Positions 32,588 through 41,784 of a stretch of 64,000 nucleotides of DNA are shown here, in pieces. Both the position numbers and the translations under genes were made by a program. The DNA is from Paenibacillus roseus (GTDB lineage Bacteria; Bacillota; Bacilli; Paenibacillales; Paenibacillaceae), in NCBI RefSeq assembly GCF_016424485.1, contig NZ_JAELUP010000103.1, forward strand, positions 788,782 through 852,781, read 5' to 3'. Under the pieces are notes generated by a model. That model ran no database searches. It was not told where the DNA came from and saw only the letters and a program-made list of their open reading frames with translations. The stretch's first letter is position 1, and each line of letters opens with the position of its first letter.

Positions 32588-35500
32588 ATGACAAAACCTA
32601 CATTAAAAGATCTCATGGAGAAGCGGATTCTCATTTTAGATGGCGCCATGGGTACAATGATACAGCAGGCTGATTTAACAGCAGAGGATTTCGGAGGCGA
32701 GGAACTGGACGGCTGCAATGAAATGCTCGTTCTAACACGACCGGATGTTATTCAGTCCATTCATGAACAATACTTGGCAGCCGGAGCGGATATTATTGAG
32801 ACGAATACGTTCGGCGGAGCCAGCGTCGTTTTGATGGAATATGACATCCCGGAGAAGGCGAGGGAAATTAACCTGGCTGCTGCAGCGCTTGCACGCGCCG
32901 CAGCGGATAAATATTCTACGCCGGACAAACCCCGTTATGTGGCGGGGGCGATTGGTCCGACGACCAAAACGTTGTCTGTAACAGGCGGGGTTACTTTTGA
33001 CGGGCTAGTAGACAGCTATTATGAGCAGGCAGTTGCTCTTATGGAAGGCGATGTTGATGCGCTCCTGCTTGAAACCTGTCAGGACACGCTGAATGTGAAA
33101 GCGGGAAGTATCGCAATTCGCAAGGCTTTTGAAACGATAGGCCGCAAGCTCCCGATTATGATTTCCGGTACCATCGAACCGATGGGTACAACGCTAGCCG
33201 GACAAAATATTGAGTCCTTCTATATTTCATTGGAGCATCTGGAGCCGGTTTCTATCGGACTTAACTGTGCGACAGGGCCGGAATTTATGCGAGATCATAT
33301 CCGCTCCCTCAGTGAAATTTCCAAAGCGGCGATCAGCTGCTACCCGAATGCGGGTCTCCCTGATGAGAACGGCCAATATCACGAATCACCGGAATCACTT
33401 GCGAAAAAAATTGCTGCCTTTGCAGAGCAGGGCTGGCTTAACATGGCCGGCGGCTGCTGCGGAACGACCCCTGCGCATATCCAAGCGCTTGATAATCTGT
33501 TGGCTTCTTATGAGCCGCGCAAGTTGGCGGGGACGCATCCACCTGCGGTATCAGGCATTGAGACGGTGTACATTGAGAATGACAACCGCCCTTACATGGT
33601 TGGTGAGAGAACGAATGTACTTGGCTCCCGCAAATTCAAACGTCTTATTGCAGAGGGGAAATATGAAGAAGCAGCCGAGGTTGCCCGTGCACAGGTGAAG
33701 AACGGCGCTCATGTCATCGACGTTTGCCTTCAGGACCCGGACCGTGATGAAACCGAGGATATGAGCAAGTTTCTGGAGCTGGTGGTAAAGAAGGTCAAGG
33801 TTCCGCTCGTTATAGATACGACTGATCCGAAGGTCATCGACATGTCGCTCAAATATACGCAGGGTAAATCGATTATTAACTCGATTAACCTTGAGGATGG
33901 CGAAGAGAAATTCGAGCATGTTGTTCCAATTATACATCGCTATGGCGCTGCTGCTGTTGTTGGTACAATCGATGAACGCGGGCAGGCGATAACCAAGGAA
34001 GACAAGCTGGAGGTTGCTATCCGGTCTCATGATTTGCTGGTGAACAAGTATGGGATGAAATCCGAGGATATTATCTTCGATCCGCTTGTTTTTCCGGTCG
34101 GTACCGGGGACGAGCAATATATCGGTTCGGCGAAGGAGACCATTGAAGGCATCCGGCTAATCAAGGAGTCGCTGCCTTCATGCCAGACGATTCTCGGAAT
34201 CAGCAACATTTCATTCGGCTTGCCGGAGGCTGGCCGCGAGGTGCTTAACTCGGTATTCCTTTATGAATGTACAAAGGCCGGACTTGACTATGCAATTGTC
34301 AATACCGAGAAACTGGAGCGTTATGCTTCGATCCCGCAAGAGGAGCGCCGCTTGTCAGAGGAGCTGCTCTATAACACAAACGATGACACGCTTGCTGCTT
34401 TTGTGGCCGCTTTCCGGAACAAGACGGTCGTCAAGAAAGAAAAGGCAAGCAATCTGACCCTGGAGGAGCGTCTTGCCTCTTATGTAGTCGAAGGAACGAA
34501 GGAAGGGCTCATTCCTGACCTTGAGCTGGCACTCAAGAAGTATACGCCGCTGGAGACTATCAACGGCCCGCTCATGAGAGGGATGGAAGAGGTCGGCAGA
34601 TTGTTCAATAACAATGAGCTAATCGTTGCAGAGGTACTGCAGAGCGCCGAGGTCATGAAAGCTTCGGTTGCCTTTTTGGAGCAGTTTATGGAGAAGAACG
34701 AATCGGCTGTTAAAGGAAAGATCATGCTGGCCACCGTTAAGGGCGATGTGCATGATATCGGCAAAAACCTGGTCGAAATCATACTCTCCAATAATGGTTA
34801 CAAAATTATTAACCTGGGAATCAAAGTGCCGCCAGAGCAATTGATCGAAGCTTATCGCAAAGAACCGGTCGATGCGATTGGACTGTCAGGACTACTTGTC
34901 AAATCCGCACAGCAAATGGTCATCACTGCGCAGGATTTGCGGACAGCAGGGATTGATGTTCCGATTCTGGTAGGCGGTGCGGCATTGACCCGGAAATTCA
35001 CGAAAAACCGCATTGGGCCTGAGTATGACGGTCTTGTTTTGTACGCCAAAGATGCGATGGATGGGCTGGATATTGCCAACAAACTGACGGACAAGAATCA
35101 CCGCAAGCAGTTGGAAGCAGAACATGCGGCGCTAAAGGAGGAAGGGGCGGTTGCAGTCATGGAAGCGCCGGCGCTGCCGAAGCTGACCCGTATTGAGCGG
35201 TCCAAGGTATCTCTGGATGCGCCGATCTTTACCCCGCCTGATCTGAACCGGCATGTGCTTCGCAACGTGCCGATCAAGCATATTGTGCCTTATATTAATA
35301 TGCAGATGCTGCTTGGACATCATCTTGGCGTTCGCGGCAAAGTCGAGCAGTTGATTGCCGAGGGGCATGAAAAGACGATCCATCTTAAAGAAACGGTGGA
35401 CAGCATATTGAACGAGGCGGCTAACGAAGGCACGATCCAGGCGAACGGCATGTACCGGTTTTTCCCGGCTCAGTCCTCGGGCAATGATATTATTATCTAT

Positions 35501-36028
35501 GATCCCGAGACACAGACCAAGGAAATCAAACGATTCAGTTTCCCGCGTCAGCAGGTCGAGCCGTTCCTGTGTCTGTCCGATTATTTGAAGCCGGTAGAGG
35601 GCGGAGTCATGGATTACGTCGGCTTTTTGGTGGTGACAGCAGGCGCGGGGGTTCGTGAGCAGGCAACCCAGTTAAAGGATCAGGGCGACTATCTGCGCTC
35701 CCATGCGCTGCAGTCGGTAGCTCTAGAAGTTGCCGAGGCACTTGCTGAGCGTGTCCATCATATGATGAGGGATATTTGGGGCTTCCCGGACCCACAGGAA
35801 ATGACGATGAAGCAGCGTCTTGGCGCGCGCTATCAGGGCATTCGTGTCTCCTTCGGATATCCGGCGTGTCCGAACCTTGAAGATCAACAGCCGCTGTTCG
35901 AGCTGATGAAACCAGAGGATATCGGTATAGAGCTGACGGAAGGTTTTATGATGGAACCGGAAGCTTCTGTATCTGCGATGGTTTTCGCACACCCTGAAGC
36001 ACAGTACTTCAATGTAGAAAAAGCTTAA
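32588..36028 (+). CDS. metH: Cobalamin-dependent methionine synthase
   Basis: 1146 residues with the full MetH order. The homocysteine domain has zinc ligands C227, C290 and C291 (GGCCGT). The pterin domain holds VGERTNVLGSRKFK. The cobalamin cap and binding domain has the lower-ligand motif GDVHDIGKNL (H722), and the C-terminal activation domain binds AdoMet (YFPA-like FFPAQSSG, then RLGARYQGIRVSFGYPACP). It methylates homocysteine in the cytoplasm. ATG 32588 follows GGAAGGAAG. I see no SAM or cobalamin riboswitch in the 145 bases between mtnD and metH. Confidence 0.97.
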   Translation: MTKPTLKDLMEKRILILDGAMGTMIQQADLTAEDFGGEELDGCNEMLVLTRPDVIQSIHEQYLAAGADIIETNTFGGASVVLMEYDIPEKAREINLAAAALARAAADKYSTPDKPRYVAGAIGPTTKTLSVTGGVTFDGLVDSYYEQAVALMEGDVDALLLETCQDTLNVKAGSIAIRKAFETIGRKLPIMISGTIEPMGTTLAGQNIESFYISLEHLEPVSIGLNCATGPEFMRDHIRSLSEISKAAISCYPNAGLPDENGQYHESPESLAKKIAAFAEQGWLNMAGGCCGTTPAHIQALDNLLASYEPRKLAGTHPPAVSGIETVYIENDNRPYMVGERTNVLGSRKFKRLIAEGKYEEAAEVARAQVKNGAHVIDVCLQDPDRDETEDMSKFLELVVKKVKVPLVIDTTDPKVIDMSLKYTQGKSIINSINLEDGEEKFEHVVPIIHRYGAAAVVGTIDERGQAITKEDKLEVAIRSHDLLVNKYGMKSEDIIFDPLVFPVGTGDEQYIGSAKETIEGIRLIKESLPSCQTILGISNISFGLPEAGREVLNSVFLYECTKAGLDYAIVNTEKLERYASIPQEERRLSEELLYNTNDDTLAAFVAAFRNKTVVKKEKASNLTLEERLASYVVEGTKEGLIPDLELALKKYTPLETINGPLMRGMEEVGRLFNNNELIVAEVLQSAEVMKASVAFLEQFMEKNESAVKGKIMLATVKGDVHDIGKNLVEIILSNNGYKIINLGIKVPPEQLIEAYRKEPVDAIGLSGLLVKSAQQMVITAQDLRTAGIDVPILVGGAALTRKFTKNRIGPEYDGLVLYAKDAMDGLDIANKLTDKNHRKQLEAEHAALKEEGAVAVMEAPALPKLTRIERSKVSLDAPIFTPPDLNRHVLRNVPIKHIVPYINMQMLLGHHLGVRGKVEQLIAEGHEKTIHLKETVDSILNEAANEGTIQANGMYRFFPAQSSGNDIIIYDPETQTKEIKRFSFPRQQVEPFLCLSDYLKPVEGGVMDYVGFLVVTAGAGVREQATQLKDQGDYLRSHALQSVALEVAEALAERVHHMMRDIWGFPDPQEMTMKQRLGARYQGIRVSFGYPACPNLEDQQPLFELMKPEDIGIELTEGFMMEPEASVSAMVFAHPEAQYFNVEKA

Positions 36029-36040
36029 TTCTCATACAGG

Positions 36041-36082
36041 GCCGTCAGAATCGCTTGCAGCCAAGCGGTCCTGACGGCTTTT
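36041..36082 (+). terminator. Terminator after metH
   Basis: GCCGTCAG pairs with CTGACGGC and the inner CGCTTG with CAAGCG, followed by TTTT. Confidence 0.85.
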
Positions 36083-36391
36083 GCAAAGTCTGGGTTCTGT
36101 GACCTCATCAAGCGTCAGCCATCGGCTTCGATATCGCCAGGAAATCGGCTATTGGATAAAGTGAATTTCCCGCTTTCCCGGGAAATCGCAGAAAACGACA
36201 GGAAAAGCTTTTTTCCAGTGGATTATAGGAGACGGTGAAATTATAAGGCGAATATTTCAGAATTCTTTCGCGAAATATCGCCGGTTGTGTCGGGGCTGCA
36301 TTTGCCTGTCAAAGGACAGCAAAGTTCGTTTACGCTTGCTCTAGCCAATCAAACACATATTCGCTAAACTTAACAGTATGGGGTGAATTGC
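36083..36391 (+). other. Gap between metH and mrfA
   Basis: About 310 bases without a convincing gene. It holds an imperfect hairpin at 36247-36282 (GGCGAATATTTC against GAAATATCGCC) and a REP-like copy at 36301-36338. The ribosome binding site of mrfA (GGGGTG) is at the end. I see no clear promoter. Confidence 0.5.
36301..36338 (+). repeat. REP-like palindromic repeat
   Basis: TTTGCCTGTCAAAGGACAGC then AAAGTTCGTTTACGCTTG: core and right arm are well conserved. Confidence 0.65.
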
Positions 36392-38641
36392 ATGCTGAAG
36401 AAGAAATCCTTACTTGAACTTATAGACGATCTGCGCAAGAATGAAAATATTGTAAATTGGCATGAAATACCGCCTCAGGAAGCACAGACGCGGCCAATCC
36501 CGGAAAGTGTCGACCCCAGAATTCGGGAAGCGTTGCACAAGCGCGGCATAGTTGAGCTATATACGCATCAGGAAACGGCATTCCGTATTGTCGCTGCACA
36601 AGAAAATATTGTAGCGGTAACGCCTACAGCATCGGGGAAAACGCTTTGCTACAATCTGCCCGTACTCCAGGAAATTGCCAGGGATGATTCAAGCCGGGCG
36701 CTGTACTTGTTCCCTACGAAGGCACTGGCTCAAGATCAAAAGAGCGAATTAAACGAAATCATTGACGAGATGGGCATTGATATTAAGAGCTTCACTTATG
36801 ATGGGGACACTTCGCCCGCGATCCGCCAGAAGGTTCGGCTAGCCGGTCATATCGTAATTACAAACCCGGATATGCTGCATTCGGCTATTCTGCCTAATCA
36901 TACGAAGTGGGTTAGTCTTTTCGAAAATCTAAAATTTATCGTCATTGACGAGTTGCACACATACCGGGGAGTATTCGGCAGTCATGTTGCGAATGTCATT
37001 CGAAGGCTGAGACGAATATGTAAATTCTACGGCAGTGATCCGACTTTTATTTGCACATCAGCTACAATTGCCAACCCGAAGGAGCTTGCCGAGCAGTTAA
37101 CGGGCAACCCCATGCGATTGATAGATGACAACGGCGCGCCGCGCGGACGGAAGCACTTCGTCTTTTACAATCCTCCAATTGTAAACGCCCCGCTCAATAT
37201 TAGAAAAAGTTCTACCATAGAGGTAAACAACCTGGCAAAAGAGTTTTTGAAGCACAAAATTCAGACGATCGTCTTTGCTCGTAGTCGTGTTCGGGTAGAA
37301 ATTATTTTAAGTCATATACAGGAACTGGTTAAGAACGAAATCGGTTCAAAGACAATTCGTGGCTATCGTGGCGGATATCTCCCGAAACAGCGACGCGAAA
37401 TTGAGCGAGGGCTGCGGGACGGAGAAATTTTGGGCGTGGTCAGTACGAATGCGCTAGAATTGGGCGTAGATATAGGGCAACTGCAAGTATGCGTGATGAC
37501 CGGATATCCTGGCAGTATCGCCAGCACATGGCAGCAGGCAGGACGTGCAGGGCGCAGGCATGGGGAGGCCTTAATAATAATGGTCGCTAGCTCTACGCCG
37601 ATTGACCAGTACGTTGTGCAAAACCCGGAGTACTTCTTTGACCGGTCGCCGGAGCACGCCAGGATAAATCCTGAGAACCTTCTCATCCTTGTCGATCATA
37701 TGCGGTGCGCTGCGTATGAACTGCCGTTTAAGGCGACAGAAGAATTCGGTCCGCTGGATGTTACGGATATTTTAGAATATCTCCAGGAAGAAAGGGTTCT
37801 GCATCGAAACGGCGATATGTTTTACTGGGCCGCGCAATCTTTCCCGGCAAGTGAAATAAGCTTGCGTTCTGCATCCCAGGAAAATGTCGTAATCGTTGAC
37901 CAGTCTAACGTCGCGGCGGTGAAGATTATAGGCGAAATGGATCGGTTTAGCGCGATGACCCTGCTTCACGACGAAGCGATTTATTTGCATGAAGGTGTGC
38001 AGTATCAGGTGGAACAGCTCGACTGGGACCATAAAAAGGCTTACGTGCGGGAAGTTGATGTGGAGTATTATACGGACGCCAACCTGGCTGTTAACTTGAA
38101 AGTGCTGGAGATTGACCGGACGAATGACAGGGGACAAGCGGCTGTAAATTATGGAGATGTAGCCGTAAACATGATCCCGACCATTTTTAAAAAAATCAAA
38201 TTGACCACGTTCGAAAACATTGGTTCAGGGCCTATTCACCTGCCTGAAGAAGAACTGCACACCAGCGCTACATGGCTGGAATTAAAGCAGGTTGACCCGG
38301 AAATAGGCACAAAGACGCTGGAGCAATTGTTACTGGGAATCGCAAATGTATTCCAGCATATTGTGCCTGTGTTAGTCATGTGTGATCGAGGGGACGTCCA
38401 TGTAACGCCACAAATAAAAGCAGCCCATACAGGGCTGCCGACAATTTTTATATATGACCATTACCCCGGCGGTATCGGCCTGGCAGATGACGTGTACAAA
38501 AGATTCGACGAAGTGCGGGAATCGGCCAAGAATTTGATACGAAGATGTCCTTGCAAGGAGGGTTGCCCGTCATGTATCGGTACGGAAATAGCAGGTATGA
38601 ACGGAAAACACAGGAGCATGCAGCTTTTGAGCCTTCTATAA
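36392..38641 (+). CDS. mrfA: DNA repair helicase MrfA (YprA)
   Basis: 749 residues, the same length as I recall for B. subtilis MrfA/YprA. SF2 helicase motifs: TPTASGKT (77-84), FPTKALAQDQ, DELHTYRG, TSATIANP and QQAGRAGRRHG. The C-terminal MZB-like zinc site has C719, C721, C725 and C728. MrfA and MrfB repair mitomycin-C damage by a UvrA-independent route in B. subtilis. ATG 36392 follows GGGGTG. The sequence is closer to the Bacillus protein than I would expect, and its codon use looks more AT-rich than mrfB, hinting at transfer. Confidence 0.93.
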   Translation: MLKKKSLLELIDDLRKNENIVNWHEIPPQEAQTRPIPESVDPRIREALHKRGIVELYTHQETAFRIVAAQENIVAVTPTASGKTLCYNLPVLQEIARDDSSRALYLFPTKALAQDQKSELNEIIDEMGIDIKSFTYDGDTSPAIRQKVRLAGHIVITNPDMLHSAILPNHTKWVSLFENLKFIVIDELHTYRGVFGSHVANVIRRLRRICKFYGSDPTFICTSATIANPKELAEQLTGNPMRLIDDNGAPRGRKHFVFYNPPIVNAPLNIRKSSTIEVNNLAKEFLKHKIQTIVFARSRVRVEIILSHIQELVKNEIGSKTIRGYRGGYLPKQRREIERGLRDGEILGVVSTNALELGVDIGQLQVCVMTGYPGSIASTWQQAGRAGRRHGEALIIMVASSTPIDQYVVQNPEYFFDRSPEHARINPENLLILVDHMRCAAYELPFKATEEFGPLDVTDILEYLQEERVLHRNGDMFYWAAQSFPASEISLRSASQENVVIVDQSNVAAVKIIGEMDRFSAMTLLHDEAIYLHEGVQYQVEQLDWDHKKAYVREVDVEYYTDANLAVNLKVLEIDRTNDRGQAAVNYGDVAVNMIPTIFKKIKLTTFENIGSGPIHLPEEELHTSATWLELKQVDPEIGTKTLEQLLLGIANVFQHIVPVLVMCDRGDVHVTPQIKAAHTGLPTIFIYDHYPGGIGLADDVYKRFDEVRESAKNLIRRCPCKEGCPSCIGTEIAGMNGKHRSMQLLSLL

Positions 38642-38657
38642 TTTCAAATATAGGAAA

Positions 38658-38750
38658 ATGAATTTTCACAGGCTGATATCGTTATCAAATCAACTGCTCG
38701 GCCAGGAGCAGGCGCTGGTCATGCTGGAGCAAGTGGGGGTGGGGCAATGA
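38658..38750 (+). pseudogene. Possible 30-residue ORF or gene remnant between mrfA and mrfB
   Basis: An ATG-started 30-residue frame (MNFHRLISLSNQLLGQEQAL and ten more residues) fills the mrfA-mrfB gap and overlaps the mrfB start as ATGA. AGGAAA lies directly before its ATG. It could be a small coupled gene, a chance frame, or the leftover end of an older mrfA. I cannot decide from one sequence. Confidence 0.3.
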
Positions 38751-40087
38751 GCAGTATGAGAGAGCGGATGAACCGGCTGCGCGGCTCGCAGGAGGCTGTT
38801 ACAGAGGGGCAGCCCGCAGATCAGCCCGAAAGTGCGCAAGCAGTTGTACCGGCGAGTGCGCGTCAAGAAACAGCGGCTGGATCTTCGCTGGCCGCGGCTG
38901 TTAAAGGGGACGACCATGAGGCTGTATGGACAAAGCTTCAGGTAACGGAACGGGGCAATGAATGGGGGAGTTTCCTCCAGCGGGAGGTCCGTTATTCGCT
39001 CGAGCATCGGCATGGACATCATATGCTTTCGGAGCTTGCTGATACAGCGTTACATTTAAAAGCTTTTCATTCCGATGAAAGCGGACTGGCCGCACCTGCT
39101 ATGGACAATTTGCTGTTTCTCGATCTGGAGACGACCGGACTCGGGGCGGGAGCCGGCAATATCCCGTTTATGGCAGGTCTTGCCTTCGTGGAAGAACGGC
39201 AATTTGTCATCATACAATATTTGATCCGCCATCCGGCGGAGGAAAGAGCGATGCTGGCGGATTTGCAGGATCGCATGGACTCCTTTCAGTATCTGGTTAC
39301 TTATAATGGACGAACTTTTGACTGGCCAGTGCTTGCGGGAAGATTTATAATGAACGGGCTTGACCGCGCAGAGCTGAAGCTGAAGCATCTGGATTTCTTG
39401 CATCCATCGAGAAGCATTTGGCGCAATACGCTTGCCTCCTGCAAGCTGAGCTATGTGGAAGAGGAACGGCTCGGCATTCACCGTGTGGATGATGTGCCCG
39501 GCTCCGAGGCGCCTGCCATTTATTTTCAATTTCTTGCCGACAGCAATCCTGCCCCGCTGGAGGGCGTATTCGTCCACAATGAGCTGGATATGCTGGCGAT
39601 GGCTTGCTTGTCCATCCGCTTCGGCCGTTTGCTCGATAACCGGATTGCAGGTGAGAGATATGCGCCGGAGAAGCCCGAGGAATGGATACGGACCGGATTG
39701 TGGCTTGAGCGGATGGGGCAGACGCAGCAGGCGGAGGCGCTCTTTCGCATCATAATGGAGACTGACCCTGAGGGTGAGCCGAGTCTGCTGCTGCTTGCGG
39801 CCAGAGACAAGAAGATTGGAAATTGGGAGCGGGCTGTGTTATTGTGGCAAAAGGTAGCGATGAAAGGGCATGTCTTGTACACTTCTGTATATGAGGCGCA
39901 TATTGAGCTAGCCATGTATTATGAGCACCGGGCCAAGCAACTCGATACTGCGCTAGCTTATGCCAAGGGGGCGCAGCGGGTTATCAGCGATCGCGCACAT
40001 CTGCATCGTGCAGATGCCAAGCGGCGTGCCGAACAGGAAGCATTATCCAATCGCATTGAACGGCTGACGCGGAAATTATCCCGCTAG
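38747..40087 (+). CDS. mrfB: Exonuclease MrfB (YprB), RNase H-like
   Basis: 446 residues. A DnaQ-like exonuclease core starts with LFLDLETTGLGAG (D126, E128), followed by LVTYNGRTFDWPVL and HNELDMLAMACL, then a TPR-like C-terminus (WLERMGQTQQAEALFR and more). MrfB is the nuclease partner of MrfA. The first 100 residues are a low-complexity, poorly conserved leader. Codon use here is more GC-rich than in mrfA. It is followed by a NagD-like phosphatase gene 18 bases later. Confidence 0.9.
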   Translation: MSSMRERMNRLRGSQEAVTEGQPADQPESAQAVVPASARQETAAGSSLAAAVKGDDHEAVWTKLQVTERGNEWGSFLQREVRYSLEHRHGHHMLSELADTALHLKAFHSDESGLAAPAMDNLLFLDLETTGLGAGAGNIPFMAGLAFVEERQFVIIQYLIRHPAEERAMLADLQDRMDSFQYLVTYNGRTFDWPVLAGRFIMNGLDRAELKLKHLDFLHPSRSIWRNTLASCKLSYVEEERLGIHRVDDVPGSEAPAIYFQFLADSNPAPLEGVFVHNELDMLAMACLSIRFGRLLDNRIAGERYAPEKPEEWIRTGLWLERMGQTQQAEALFRIIMETDPEGEPSLLLLAARDKKIGNWERAVLLWQKVAMKGHVLYTSVYEAHIELAMYYEHRAKQLDTALAYAKGAQRVISDRAHLHRADAKRRAEQEALSNRIERLTRKLSR

Positions 40088-40105
40088 GCTGGAGGGGGAG
40101 GCAAT

Positions 40106-40924
40106 TTGTCTGTACAAAAATTATCCGCACCAAAAGGGCTTCTGATCGATCTGGACGGTACGTTGTACCACGGAGAACGCAAAATAGACGGCGCTGATGA
40201 ATGGATTGTCAGCCTGCGAGAGGCAGGCCTGCCGTATTTGTTCGTCACGAACAATTCCACCGCCGCGCCGGAAATCGTTGCAAACCGTCTTAGCCGGATG
40301 GGCATCCCGGCAGCAGCGGAGGATGTGGTGACCTCAGCGCAAGCCGCGGCGGCCTACATTGCCCGTATCCGTCCCGGCGCTTCGGTTCATATATTGGGCG
40401 AGACGGGGCTTAGACAGGCCGCAGCCTGCGCTGGGCTTAGGCTGGAGCCGGAGGGACGCCCGGATTTTGTCCTGCAGGGCATTGATCGGGAACTTACCTA
40501 TGAGAAGCTGAAGCGGACCGTAGCTCTTCTGCTGGAGGGGGCCGAATACATACTGACTAATCCGGACGTACTGCTGCCATCCGATGATGGGCTGCTTCCC
40601 GGAGCGGGCTCGCTCTCGGCGCTGCTGCAGACGGCATCGGGAGTAAAGCCGACGATAATCGGCAAGCCCTCCAATATTCTCGTGGAGTTTGCGCTTGACC
40701 GAATGGGCCTAAAGGCTGGCGATACCTGGATGGTAGGCGATAATATGGCTACCGATATTGCTGCGGGAAAGTCCGCGGGCTGCGGCACTGCGCTTGTACT
40801 GACCGGACTCACAAACACCGGTAATCTTGACCATTACCGGGAGCAGACCGGAATTGAGCCGGATGGGATTTTTGCTGATTTGCGCGAGTTGAATACGTAT
40901 ATTTTATCTTTGCTCGGGATATAA
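40106..40924 (+). CDS. NagD-like HAD phosphatase (YutF type)
   Basis: 272 residues, TIGR01457-like: motif I LIDLDGTLYHGE near 13, motif II FVTNNSTA near 48, Lys in IIGKPSNILVEFAL near 193 and motif IV VGDNMATDIAAGKSAGC. These phosphatases act on sugar or nucleoside phosphates; the substrate here is unknown. The start is TTG with GGAGGGGGAGG close upstream. It lies within the repair gene run. Confidence 0.9.
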   Translation: MSVQKLSAPKGLLIDLDGTLYHGERKIDGADEWIVSLREAGLPYLFVTNNSTAAPEIVANRLSRMGIPAAAEDVVTSAQAAAAYIARIRPGASVHILGETGLRQAAACAGLRLEPEGRPDFVLQGIDRELTYEKLKRTVALLLEGAEYILTNPDVLLPSDDGLLPGAGSLSALLQTASGVKPTIIGKPSNILVEFALDRMGLKAGDTWMVGDNMATDIAAGKSAGCGTALVLTGLTNTGNLDHYREQTGIEPDGIFADLRELNTYILSLLGI

Positions 40925-40965
40925 GAGAAGGAAACGACCCTGACGAACAGGAAGGAAGATGACCG

Positions 40966-41781
40966 ATGCCAGAATGGCCGGAAATGGAAACCTACCGCAA
41001 GCTGCTGACAGGCACGGTGGCAGGTCAAACAATACAGACGGTTGAAGTAACCCGGGACAAGACCGTGAATATCCCGGCGGAACAGTTCAAGCAAGAACTT
41101 GAGGGGCGCATGATTTGGTTCGTAGAGCGCCGCGGCAAATATATTTTGTTTCACCTTGATAACGGAAAGCGCCTGCTGTTGCATCTGATGCTGGGCGGTT
41201 TGATGTATTATGGGAGCGAGGATGACAAGCCTGACAGAACGACTCAGGTAGTCTTTCAGTTAGATAAAGGGTATTTATATTTTATCGGGTTAAGATTAGG
41301 TTTTCTGCATTATTTGTCCGTCAAGGAAGTGGAGGAGAAGATTGGCAGCCTCGGACCAGACCCGTTCGACAAGCGTCTCACGCCGGAGGCGTTCAAGGCC
41401 AAATTCCGTGGCAAGCGCAGCACGCTCAAATCTGCACTCGTGGATCAACAGTTTATTTCCGGTATCGGAAACTGTTATGCAGACGAGATTGCATTTACAG
41501 CCGGTATTCGTCCAGACGCGAAAATCGCTTCGCTCACTGAAGAGACGCTTGACGGCTTATATGCGGCCATGCACAAGGTGCTTCAGGATGCTGCAGCCAA
41601 GGGCGGCTACATTGAATTGCCTTTTACCAAGGATGATCAGTTGACCGGCGGTTATAACGAGCATTGTCTCGTCTATGACCGTGGAGGAGAGCCGTGCGTC
41701 CAATGTGGAACGGAGATTGTCAAGGCGGAGCTTGCTTCGCGTAAAGTCTTTTATTGTCCGAATTGCCAAAAGGAGAGCTAG
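40966..41781 (+). CDS. Fpg/Nei-like DNA glycosylase
   Basis: 271 residues. It keeps the N-terminal P2-E3 catalytic pair (MPEWPEME, against the usual MPELPEVE), the beta-elimination Lys in RRGKYILF, the SGIGNCYADE helix-two-turn-helix loop and a C-terminal zinc finger (CVQCG to FYCPNCQ). The intercalating triad of MutM is not standard: HLMLGGL replaces HLGMTG and GLRLGFLHY replaces DPRRFG. The enzyme should excise damaged bases, but its preference may differ from MutM, so mutM is not assigned. nfo follows immediately. Confidence 0.85.
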   Translation: MPEWPEMETYRKLLTGTVAGQTIQTVEVTRDKTVNIPAEQFKQELEGRMIWFVERRGKYILFHLDNGKRLLLHLMLGGLMYYGSEDDKPDRTTQVVFQLDKGYLYFIGLRLGFLHYLSVKEVEEKIGSLGPDPFDKRLTPEAFKAKFRGKRSTLKSALVDQQFISGIGNCYADEIAFTAGIRPDAKIASLTEETLDGLYAAMHKVLQDAAAKGGYIELPFTKDDQLTGGYNEHCLVYDRGGEPCVQCGTEIVKAELASRKVFYCPNCQKES

Positions 41782-41784
41782 TTT

